Source of the DNA: an uncultured Flavobacteriaceae bacterium
GTDB taxonomy: Bacteria > Bacteroidota > Bacteroidia > Flavobacteriales > Flavobacteriaceae
DNA: 64,000 bases
Reading direction: 5' to 3'
NCBI GenBank assembly: GCA_943787365.1
Contig: CALSMD010000003.1
Location: forward strand, 97,729 to 161,728
Shown: positions 9,980 through 17,817 of the stretch, piece after piece
Layout of the letters: every line of letters begins with the position of its first letter
Numbering within the stretch: the stretch's first letter is position 1
Program-made: the position numbers and the translations under genes
The notes under the pieces: generated by a model
Seen by the model: the letters and a program-made list of their open reading frames with translations, nothing else
Databases searched by the model: none
Told to the model about the DNA's origin: nothing

Positions 9980-11092
9980 ATGAAGTATTACATTATTGCT
10001 GGAGAAGCCTCAGGAGATTTGCATGCTGCAAACCTGATGAAAGCCCTTAAAAAAACTGATGCGAATGCAGAGTTTAGGTTTTGGGGTGGTGATTTGATGC
10101 AAAATGTAGGAGGCACTTTGGTAAAGCATTACAAAGAATTGGCTTTTATGGGCTTTTTTGAAGTGGTGATGAACCTAAGAACAATCACCAAAAATTTATC
10201 CTTTTGTAAAAAAGATATTGAAGCCTATCAACCCGATTGTTTGATTTTTATTGATTACCCAGGGTTCAATATGCGGATTGCAAAGTGGGCAAAAATTGAA
10301 GGCTTTAAAACTCATTATTATATTTCCCCACAAATTTGGGCTTGGAAAGAAAATCGGATCACTGCGATCAAGCGCGATGTCGATAAAATGTATGTCATTC
10401 TTCCTTTTGAAAAAGAGTTTTATGAAGACAAACACGGCATGCCTGTCACATTTGTAGGGCACCCACTTATCGATGCCATTGCCGACAGAACTCCTGTGGA
10501 TGAGGCTGCGTTTCGAAATACACACCAGCTCGACGACAAACCTATTATTGCACTGCTTCCTGGAAGTCGAAAACAAGAAATTAATAAGATGCTCGCGGGG
10601 ATGCTAAGCGTTGTAAAAACCTTTAGCGACTATCAATTTGTAATTGCAGGAGCGCCGAGTCAGGATCCTGAATTTTACAATTCGTTTATTGCAAATGAAA
10701 ATGTGTATTTTGTTGAAAATTGCACTTACGATTTATTAAGTGTGTCCCATGCTGCTTTGGTCACTTCAGGAACCGCAACTTTAGAAACTGCCTTATTTAA
10801 AGTGCCCGAAGTGGTGTGTTATAAGTCGAGTTGGATTTCGTATCAAATTGGGAGACAGTTGGTGAAACTGAAATTTATTTCCTTGGTAAATTTGATTTTA
10901 AACAAAGAGGTTGTCACTGAATTAATTCAAGGAGATTTTAACACGGAACGAATTGCAAAAGAGCTTTCTTCTATCTTAGAAGGCCCCGTTCGGGAGGCAC
11001 AATTTGAGGCCTATCATGAACTTGAAACAAAACTTGGAGGTCCAGGCGCCAGTCAAAATGTTGCAGAATTAATTTATAATTCATTAGATTAG
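9980..11092 (+). CDS. lpxB: Lipid-A-disaccharide synthase
   Basis: GT19 glycosyltransferase joining UDP-2,3-diacylglucosamine and lipid X to form the lipid A disaccharide at the inner membrane. Signatures are the N-terminal IIAGEASGDLHAANLM, the YYISPQIWAWKENRI motif, FVGHPLID, ALLPGSRKQEI and the C-terminal SGTATLETALF nucleotide-sugar site. At 370 aa the length is typical. It is the third gene of the surE operon. An unusually long inverted repeat overlaps its stop codon. Confidence 0.96.
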   Translation: MKYYIIAGEASGDLHAANLMKALKKTDANAEFRFWGGDLMQNVGGTLVKHYKELAFMGFFEVVMNLRTITKNLSFCKKDIEAYQPDCLIFIDYPGFNMRIAKWAKIEGFKTHYYISPQIWAWKENRITAIKRDVDKMYVILPFEKEFYEDKHGMPVTFVGHPLIDAIADRTPVDEAAFRNTHQLDDKPIIALLPGSRKQEINKMLAGMLSVVKTFSDYQFVIAGAPSQDPEFYNSFIANENVYFVENCTYDLLSVSHAALVTSGTATLETALFKVPEVVCYKSSWISYQIGRQLVKLKFISLVNLILNKEVVTELIQGDFNTERIAKELSSILEGPVREAQFEAYHELETKLGGPGASQNVAELIYNSLD

Positions 11093-11118
11093 AGGTTTAA
11101 AAATAAACTCTAATCTAA
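11084..11118 (+). other. Long hairpin overlapping the lpxB stop codon
   Basis: TTAGATTAGAG plus TTTA (11084-11099, one bulged G) pairs with TAAA plus CTCTAATCTAA (11104-11118) around an AAAA loop. The lpxB TAG lies inside the 5' arm. No U-run follows, so it is not a standard intrinsic terminator; it may protect the 3' end of the message or reduce read-through into comEC. Confidence 0.55.
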
Positions 11119-11160
11119 ACCTGCTTCGGATCCATTAATCATGGTTCGGCTTTTTCCTAA

Positions 11161-13194
11161 ATGAAAGTCTTTAATTATCCCCTATTAAAACTTACCATTT
11201 TTCTCGCAATTGGCATTCTAGTCAGCGATTATCTATTTATTTCTATACCTCTAATTTCAGTGGGAATCGGCTTCCTGCTCTTTGTATTAATCGGAACACA
11301 TTTCTATTGTAAAAAACACAACAAAACTCTGTATTGGCCATCGTTGGTAGTGCTTATAATGATGGTGTTACTTGGTGTATTTGTCTCTAAAATACATTCC
11401 TCTAAATTTTCTAAAACTCATTATTCCCATCTGGAAACCATCGCGGATGAGCATTTACATCAACTTGAGTTTATAGTCAAAAAACGGTTAAAACCGACCA
11501 CTTATAACCACCGCTATTATGTGGAACTTATCAAAGTTGATTCCACTTCAGTGTCGGGATCACTGTTGGTTAATTTGAGTAAGGAATCAAACACAGCAAA
11601 CTTTAATGTGAATGAAAAAATTTTAACCACAGCATCTCTTAAAGAGGTGAACGCACCTCTAAACCCTTATCAATTTGATTATAAAAACTATCTGAAACGT
11701 CTGGGAATTTACCGTCAAGTGTTTCTGAAAGACCAAATTGTTTTAGCCATTCCTCAATCGCCAACAACTATTACAGCTTATGCTGAAACCATTCGTGAAG
11801 GGTTGAACAAACACCTCAAAGAACTGTCTTTCAAACCGATTGAACGCGCTTTCATCAAGGCCTTACTTTTAGGACAGCGTCAAGACATTACTTCTGATGT
11901 GTACGAGGCTTACTCGAAAGCGGGAGCCATTCACATTCTTGCCATTTCAGGACTTCACATAGGGATTCTATTGTTAATTCTTCAATTTATACTGAATCCT
12001 TTACTGTATTTTGGACAGGGAAAATTTGTTCGTTTGCTCATCATTCTGTGTGTGTTGTGGAGCTTTGCTGTGATGGCGGGCTTGTCCCCTTCAGTAGTCA
12101 GAGCAGTGACGATGTTTAGTTTGTTTGCAATCGTAAGGGGATTAAAACGGTCTTCAAATTCGTTAAACACCTTAGCCGTGTCAGCATTTATACTCTTGTT
12201 GGTTCGACCTGGGTTTTGTTTTGATGTAGGATTTCAACTTAGTTATGCTGCCGTCGCCTCCATTATCATCGTGAAGCCTGTTTTAGATTCGTGGGGGAGT
12301 TTTAAAAACCGGATTGGCAATTGGTTTCTTGATTTGCTAAAAGTATCCATCGCCGCTCAAATAGGTGTTTTGCCCTTGAGTCTCTATTATTTTCATCAAT
12401 TTCCGGGTTTATTTTTTGTGACCAATATGGTCGTCGTTCCCTGTCTGATCGTTATACTTGGTTTGGGAATTACAACCATGATTTTAGCCGTAGTTTACAA
12501 ACCTCCAGAATTTTTAGTACACACCTTAGCATGGATTATTCAATCGATGAATCGATTTGTGGAATGGGTGGCTTCCAAAGAAACCTTTCTATTTGAACAA
12601 ATTTCATTTGATTTAACCGCTCTTGTGATTAGTTACCTCATCCTGTTCTTACTTGGTATTTTTTATCATAAAAAAACGTTTAAAAATCTTCTGGTTTTGG
12701 GAATCTGCATCGTCAGTTTTCAAGTATTTGTAAAACAGATCCCAGCACTGACTTCAAAGAATTCGTTTGTTGTTTTTCATAAATCCAGACACAGTGTTTT
12801 TGGATTGCAGTCCAACCAACATCTTGAGATTCATCATGATTTGGATTCCATAAACAATCAGCGTATGCTAGTCGATTATAACATTGGAGCCGCTATTAAA
12901 ACCCAATCCACAGACCCCATTCAACGTCTCTATAAAATTGACGATAAGCTGCTTTTAGTGGTGGACAGTCTTGGAATTTATATTGTTAAAAGTGTCAAAC
13001 CGCAATGGGTCTTGTTAAGACAATCGCCAAAAATCAACTTAAACCGTTTGATTGACAGCCTGCAGCCTGAATTAATTATTTGGGATGGGAGTAATTACAG
13101 AACCTATCAAGAGCGCTGGAAGTTGACGTGTGAAACCAAAAAAATCCCGTTTCATCAAACAAGTGAAAAGGGATTTTTTAGAGTTGATTATTAA
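11161..13194 (+). CDS. ComEC/Rec2-family competence membrane protein
   Basis: Multi-pass inner-membrane protein related to the DNA-uptake channel ComEC. It has N-terminal membrane segments, an extracytoplasmic DUF4131-like region (residues about 100-190), and the ComEC competence core with ALLLGQRQDI, AGAIHILAISGLHIGI and AGLSPSVVRAV. The C-terminal 150 residues contain no HxHxDH metallo-beta-lactamase motif, so the nuclease-like domain of Gram-positive ComEC is absent or degenerate, as in many Bacteroidetes. Length is 677 aa. It begins 68 bp after lpxB and converges directly with the thioredoxin gene. Confidence 0.88.
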   Translation: MKVFNYPLLKLTIFLAIGILVSDYLFISIPLISVGIGFLLFVLIGTHFYCKKHNKTLYWPSLVVLIMMVLLGVFVSKIHSSKFSKTHYSHLETIADEHLHQLEFIVKKRLKPTTYNHRYYVELIKVDSTSVSGSLLVNLSKESNTANFNVNEKILTTASLKEVNAPLNPYQFDYKNYLKRLGIYRQVFLKDQIVLAIPQSPTTITAYAETIREGLNKHLKELSFKPIERAFIKALLLGQRQDITSDVYEAYSKAGAIHILAISGLHIGILLLILQFILNPLLYFGQGKFVRLLIILCVLWSFAVMAGLSPSVVRAVTMFSLFAIVRGLKRSSNSLNTLAVSAFILLLVRPGFCFDVGFQLSYAAVASIIIVKPVLDSWGSFKNRIGNWFLDLLKVSIAAQIGVLPLSLYYFHQFPGLFFVTNMVVVPCLIVILGLGITTMILAVVYKPPEFLVHTLAWIIQSMNRFVEWVASKETFLFEQISFDLTALVISYLILFLLGIFYHKKTFKNLLVLGICIVSFQVFVKQIPALTSKNSFVVFHKSRHSVFGLQSNQHLEIHHDLDSINNQRMLVDYNIGAAIKTQSTDPIQRLYKIDDKLLLVVDSLGIYIVKSVKPQWVLLRQSPKINLNRLIDSLQPELIIWDGSNYRTYQERWKLTCETKKIPFHQTSEKGFFRVDY

Positions 13195-13740
13195 CTAAGG
13201 CGTAAAAGAAGGCACAAACGATTTGTAGTAGCCATTAAATGCCTCTTGGTTGTTCATGTCTTTATAGGTGTCGTCTTTAAATAATTTTAAATATAATTCG
13301 AGTTGCTGTGCTGTTTGATATCCCGGAATTGGAGCGAGTAATTCTGCATCTAAGCCTAAAAACACCATGGTTGGATAGGCGTTGACTCCTAAAAAGCGCG
13401 TCAGTTCGTGTTGGCTATTTCGGCGTTTGGCCATCTCAGGTTTATAATTTGGATTTGAAAATTTTTGATCTTTAAAATTGACGACCTCATTCCCTTCTGC
13501 ATTGAATTTAACTGCGTAATAATGTTCGTTGACAAAAGCAATCAAGTCTTTGTTAGTGAAGGTGTTTCTATCCAGCATTTTGCAAGGCCCACACCAAGAG
13601 GTGTACATATCAATCAGAATTTTTTTAGGTGCTTTTTGTTGCAATGCAAGCGCCTCATCCATACTTACCCAATTGATAGTTTGTGCAAAAAGTGTTGTAG
13701 TCCCCAATAAGAGAACTACAACTATGATACATTTTTTCAT
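13195..13740 (-). CDS. Secreted thioredoxin-family protein
   Basis: A 181-aa periplasmic protein with a signal peptide (MKKCIIVVVLLLGTTTLFAQ) and a thioredoxin fold. The redox motif is WCGPC in YTSWCGPCKMLDRNTF at about residue 49, and the cis-Pro motif is in NAYPTMVFLG. It resembles the thioredoxin_7/DUF255-like proteins of Bacteroidetes rather than cytosolic TrxA. A disulfide reductase role in the periplasm is inferred. It stands alone, ending 1 bp from convergent comEC. Confidence 0.85.
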   Translation of the reverse strand: MKKCIIVVVLLLGTTTLFAQTINWVSMDEALALQQKAPKKILIDMYTSWCGPCKMLDRNTFTNKDLIAFVNEHYYAVKFNAEGNEVVNFKDQKFSNPNYKPEMAKRRNSQHELTRFLGVNAYPTMVFLGLDAELLAPIPGYQTAQQLELYLKLFKDDTYKDMNNQEAFNGYYKSFVPSFTP

Positions 13741-13786
13741 GTGTTTTTTATTTATTTTTTAATAGGTAACAAATATAATACCAAAA

Positions 13787-15535
13787 TTAACGAACACCAT
13801 GCATTAATTTCTTAATTACAGGATATAGTAGCGCAGACATCACTCCGAGTCCAACAGCGACTGCTGTTAAAATCCAGAAGAAATAACTCAAACCTTCAGA
13901 TTGGGCAATGCCTTCAGACGCTTCTCCAAACACTCCGGCTAGCTTCATTCCAATCGCAACGGCTAAATACCAGACTCCAAACATCATGGCAATCATGCGG
14001 CCTGGAACTAATTTACTGACGTAAGACAAAGCGACTGGCGAAATACATAATTCGCCCATGGTATGAAAGAAGTACACTAAAATCAACCAAATCATACTGA
14101 CAGAAGCTGTTTTCGCTCCGGGCTCAATAGACGATGCTCCAATGGCAACACAGGCCATTCCGATTCCTAATAAAACCATTCCAATCGCGTATTTCATATT
14201 GGCATTTGGATTGTATTTACTTTCCCACCACCTAGAAAATAAGGGTGCAAACGCAATGATAAATAAGGAGTTTAAAACTCCAAACCAAGAGGCGGGTACT
14301 TCTGCAATTTCTTTTCCGAATTCAACAGAAAGCATCCAAAGAGCAATGGCCCAGATAATGATAAAACTAGCCGATAAAAAGATATTTGAAAGGGCGTATT
14401 TTGAAAATGTTTTTTTGAATAACAACCATAAAACCCAAGTGATAATTCCCAAAGGAATCACGGTCATAAGGGTATTGACGATTTTAAAAATAAAGGCTGA
14501 ATTTCCTTCAAGTACGCGTTGGGTATAATCCCGTGCAAAAATAGTTAAGGAACTTGGTGCTTGTTCAAAAATAGCCCAAAAGAAAATCGTGATAAACGCA
14601 AAAAACATCACGGCCAACATACGGTCGCGCGTGATTCTATCATACTTTGGAATTCGGATGCATAATAACAATACAAACAATCCTAATGCAGATAATATTG
14701 CTAAGTTAGAACCTTCGATTCCAAACATACTAAAATCAAATAAGTTGTAAGCACCTTCTGATATTTTAGAAATAGGGTCATTAAAAATCCATGAGATTCC
14801 CAAAAGTCCTGCGACGGCAATCAACCCTAATTGAAGCGATGTAAACGGATTTAACTTCGGTTCGTCTGTACTGAGCTCAATTGTTGCAGCATCAACCTTT
14901 ACAGGTTTTGTTCCGATGTCGCCAAAAATGTTTTGAGCAAACCAAAATTGAAGCAGTCCAAACAACATAAAAATTCCTGCCAAGCCAAAGCCCCAACGCC
15001 ATCCTACTTGTTCGCCTAGGTAACCACACAACAGAATTCCTAAAAAGGCTCCTGCATTGACGCCCATATAAAAAATAGTATAAGCACCATCTTTTTTCTC
15101 GTCTTTGCCTTTGTACATTTCAGAGATGATTGAGGTCATATTTGGTTTAAAAAATCCACTTCCAAATACTAATAAAGTCAATCCTAAATAGATAAAGAAT
15201 GGTGTTTCAATTGCCATAGCGCCGTGGCCCAATGTCATGAGTAATGCACCGATGACAACCGCATAGCGATAGCCAATTTTCTTATCTGCAAAGTAGCCGC
15301 CTAAGAGGGTCGACAAATAGACCAGTGAGGTGTAAGTACCAAAGATTGCATAGGCATGCTCACGAGGCCAACCCCAACCCCCATCCAGGAGTGATGCGGT
15401 GAAAAACATAACGAGCAAGGCTCGCATTCCGTAGTAGGAAAAACGTTCCCACATCTCGGTAAAAAATAATACAAAAAGTCCTGCTGGATGCCCCAAGACT
15501 TTGTCTTTGAACATATCATTAATATCAATACTCAT
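13787..15535 (-). CDS. POT-family proton-dependent peptide transporter (copy 1)
   Basis: Major-facilitator peptide importer of the POT/PTR (DtpT-like) family. The N-terminal GLFVLFFTEMWERFSYYGMR motif with the proton-coupling ExxERF signature is diagnostic, and about 14 hydrophobic segments can be followed over 582 aa. GDIG and FYMGVNAGAFLGILLCGYLG are further family motifs. Together with the second POT gene and dipeptidyl peptidase IV downstream on the same strand it makes a di/tripeptide scavenging unit. Its leader consists of four GTTAATTG-type 8-bp repeats running up to the ATG, so translation or promoter spacing could change with repeat number. Confidence 0.93.
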   Translation of the reverse strand: MSIDINDMFKDKVLGHPAGLFVLFFTEMWERFSYYGMRALLVMFFTASLLDGGWGWPREHAYAIFGTYTSLVYLSTLLGGYFADKKIGYRYAVVIGALLMTLGHGAMAIETPFFIYLGLTLLVFGSGFFKPNMTSIISEMYKGKDEKKDGAYTIFYMGVNAGAFLGILLCGYLGEQVGWRWGFGLAGIFMLFGLLQFWFAQNIFGDIGTKPVKVDAATIELSTDEPKLNPFTSLQLGLIAVAGLLGISWIFNDPISKISEGAYNLFDFSMFGIEGSNLAILSALGLFVLLLCIRIPKYDRITRDRMLAVMFFAFITIFFWAIFEQAPSSLTIFARDYTQRVLEGNSAFIFKIVNTLMTVIPLGIITWVLWLLFKKTFSKYALSNIFLSASFIIIWAIALWMLSVEFGKEIAEVPASWFGVLNSLFIIAFAPLFSRWWESKYNPNANMKYAIGMVLLGIGMACVAIGASSIEPGAKTASVSMIWLILVYFFHTMGELCISPVALSYVSKLVPGRMIAMMFGVWYLAVAIGMKLAGVFGEASEGIAQSEGLSYFFWILTAVAVGLGVMSALLYPVIKKLMHGVR

Positions 15536-15572
15536 AATTGGTTAATTGGTTAATTGGTTAATTGGTTAATTT
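15536..15572 (-). repeat. Tandem 8-bp repeat in the leader of POT copy 1
   Basis: AATTG followed by GTTAATTG three times and GTTAATTT (plus strand). In the message it reads as repeated TTAACCAA units ending at the POT start codon. The unit length of 8 is not a multiple of three, and the copies are perfect except the last base. Confidence 0.85.
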
Positions 15573-15610
15573 ACTAAATTCGATTCATTATTAGAGACTT
15601 TGAATAAAAT

Positions 15611-16165
15611 TTATTTTTTCTTTCTTTCGTCAGTTTCAAGTATTGAATATTCAAAATTATCTGACCAACCTGATTTCAAAGGCAATACTTGTCTCAAGCG
15701 TCCTTCGCGTATCATTCCTGCTTTCTCTAAAACTTTAAAAGAGGCTGTGTTTTCTACAGCACAACCGGCCTCTATGCGGTGTAATTTGAGCGTCTCAAAA
15801 CCGAAATTCAGGATTGCTCTTAATGATTCTGTTGCGTAGCCTTTGTTCCAGTAATCTGAATGTATTTTATACCAAACCTCAGCTCTTTTGTATTTCTTAT
15901 TGCCGAGTTTTAGTCCAAACAAACCCATGAATGTTCCGTTTAATTTGTTGTCAATTGCAAACGTATAATTTTTTATTTCATTCAATTGATTCTCTAAAAT
16001 CCACGGTTCGATTACAGTCTTGGTTTCTTCAATAGTTTCTGGAATTCCCAACGCATTATAGGCATCTGTTTCCGGTAAAGAATGTAGATTGTGGATTGAC
16101 TCTAAATCTGATAAGTCAATCAATCTTAATTTTATTCTTTCAGTGACTATTTCGGTCTTGTTCAT
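15611..16165 (-). CDS. GNAT-family N-acetyltransferase (RimJ/RimL-like)
   Basis: A 184-aa acetyltransferase of the Acetyltransf_3 (RimJ/RimL) group. It begins TERIKLRLIDLSDL; the acetyl-CoA loop lies around WNKGYATESLRAILNFGF, followed by the VENTASFKVLEKAGM motif. It acetylates an unknown substrate in the cytoplasm, perhaps a protein N-terminus or a small amine. It sits between the two POT genes on the same strand; an intrinsic terminator separates it from POT copy 2. Confidence 0.85.
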   Translation of the reverse strand: MNKTEIVTERIKLRLIDLSDLESIHNLHSLPETDAYNALGIPETIEETKTVIEPWILENQLNEIKNYTFAIDNKLNGTFMGLFGLKLGNKKYKRAEVWYKIHSDYWNKGYATESLRAILNFGFETLKLHRIEAGCAVENTASFKVLEKAGMIREGRLRQVLPLKSGWSDNFEYSILETDERKKK

Positions 16166-16190
16166 GTATTTAAATTACGAACGACTTTGC

Positions 16191-16226
16191 AAAAAAAAAC
16201 CTCATAGAAAATGATCTATGAGGTTT
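16191..16226 (-). terminator. Intrinsic terminator after POT copy 2
   Basis: On the minus strand an 11-bp perfect stem (AAACCTCATAG / CTATGAGGTTT, 8-nt loop) is followed by a run of T residues (complement of the A-run at 16191-16199). It lies 14 bp beyond the stop of the POT gene. Confidence 0.88.
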
Positions 16227-16239
16227 GTAATGTTTTATG

Positions 16240-17778
16240 TTATTCTGCGATTGAAGCGTCTAACAGTCTTTCGTTGTCTTCGGCACCATGCGTTAAACGT
16301 TTTAATGGTTTCAGTAATGCAATTACTAATAATCCAAAGGCTACTGTAAAGATTACAATTCCTGTAAAGATAGTGTACTCTCCAAAGTGTTCTGATTTCT
16401 CACCTAAAATACCTGCAACTTTACCTCCAAGTCCAGTGGCTGCAAAATACAGTCCCATCATTAAAGATGCATATTTAACGGGTGCTAGTTTGGTTACGAA
16501 TGATAAGGATACAGGAGAAGAACACAACTCTCCAATGGTATGGAATAAATAAGCTAGAACCAACCATTGCATTCCAGAACTTCCGTTCGCATCGTATTCT
16601 CTTACGGCTAAAATCATAAATACAAACCCTAAGCCCATAATTATTGTTCCCGTTGCCATTTTAAATAAAGAGGAGGCTTCTTTGTTTTTAAGTTTTCGTT
16701 TTGCCCAAATGTTTGCGACCCAAACGGCCAGTAATATGATAAATCCAGCATTTAAACCTTGAAACATTGGCGTTGGTATTAAGTAGCCAAGTAGCATTCT
16801 ATCTGTTTTTGTTTCTGTGTAAACACTCATTAATCCACCTGCTTGCTCAAAGGCTCCCCAAAAAACAATGACCAATAAAAAAGAAAGTAATAAGACTAAG
16901 AAACGGTCTTTTAATATTTGTGATTCTAAACTTTTAAAAATCATCATTAATAATCCTACTACAAATGAAAGGAAGATAAACAAAGCTCCATAACCCCAAT
17001 GATCAACGCCTTCAAAAGTAAATCCTGCGTAAAGAGAGAGTGCTAATAAAATGACTAGAACTGCTAATTGAGCAGGCGATTTAAAAATATTTGAAAATAT
17101 TTTAACTAAAGAAATATCATTTTTCATTTCTTCAACTGTAGGTTTATTTCCTACATGACTAATGTATTTTTGTCCCCAAATATATACCAGTAATCCAAAT
17201 AACATTGCAATTCCGGCTAAACCAAAACCAGCATGCCATCCCCATTGGGCAACAACAATTCCAATTACCGATGTCGCTAATAATGAACCTAAATTAATTC
17301 CGATATAGAAAATACTAAAACCCTTATCACGTCTTATATCTCCTTTTTTATAAAGACCTCCAACCATGGTGGAGATATTAGGTTTTAAACAACCGACTCC
17401 TAAAATAATCAAACTCAAACCTGTAAAGAATGCCCATTCAGCCTCAATAGCTAAGGTTCCATGACCTAAACATAAGATGACAGCACCAAGCATCACTGTT
17501 TTTCTCTGTCCCAAGACTTTATCGGCTAAAATACCACCGGGAATTGATATTACGTATACCAACATTACATACCAACCATACAGTTGATACGCTTCAAGTT
17601 TTGACCAACTCAAGCCAGGGCCATCTATGTGAGAGGCTTCAGCAATCATATAAATAACCAAGATAGCGCGCATTCCATAGTAAGAAAACCGTTCCCACAT
17701 CTCCGTGAAAAATAGTACATATAATCCAACGGGGTGTCCCCAGAGTTCTTTTTGATTTGCAGTAGTTGTAGTTGACAT
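16240..17778 (-). CDS. POT-family proton-dependent peptide transporter (copy 2)
   Basis: Second POT/PTR transporter, 512 aa, with the same N-terminal signature (GLYVLFFTEMWERFSYYGMR) and about 12-14 membrane segments, including FSIFYIGINLGSLLATSVIG and LAYLFHTIGELCSSPVSLSF. It differs from copy 1 through much of its length, so this is an old duplication. It lies 39 bp downstream of dipeptidyl peptidase IV and is probably co-transcribed with it. The 39-bp gap contains AAAATTAACCAAT in the message, complementary to the small-RNA core described at 41 kb. A strong terminator follows the stop. Confidence 0.93.
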   Translation of the reverse strand: MSTTTTANQKELWGHPVGLYVLFFTEMWERFSYYGMRAILVIYMIAEASHIDGPGLSWSKLEAYQLYGWYVMLVYVISIPGGILADKVLGQRKTVMLGAVILCLGHGTLAIEAEWAFFTGLSLIILGVGCLKPNISTMVGGLYKKGDIRRDKGFSIFYIGINLGSLLATSVIGIVVAQWGWHAGFGLAGIAMLFGLLVYIWGQKYISHVGNKPTVEEMKNDISLVKIFSNIFKSPAQLAVLVILLALSLYAGFTFEGVDHWGYGALFIFLSFVVGLLMMIFKSLESQILKDRFLVLLLSFLLVIVFWGAFEQAGGLMSVYTETKTDRMLLGYLIPTPMFQGLNAGFIILLAVWVANIWAKRKLKNKEASSLFKMATGTIIMGLGFVFMILAVREYDANGSSGMQWLVLAYLFHTIGELCSSPVSLSFVTKLAPVKYASLMMGLYFAATGLGGKVAGILGEKSEHFGEYTIFTGIVIFTVAFGLLVIALLKPLKRLTHGAEDNERLLDASIAE

Positions 17779-17817
17779 AAATTTAATGTTAGTTAGTAAA
17801 TTGTTTATTGGTTAATT

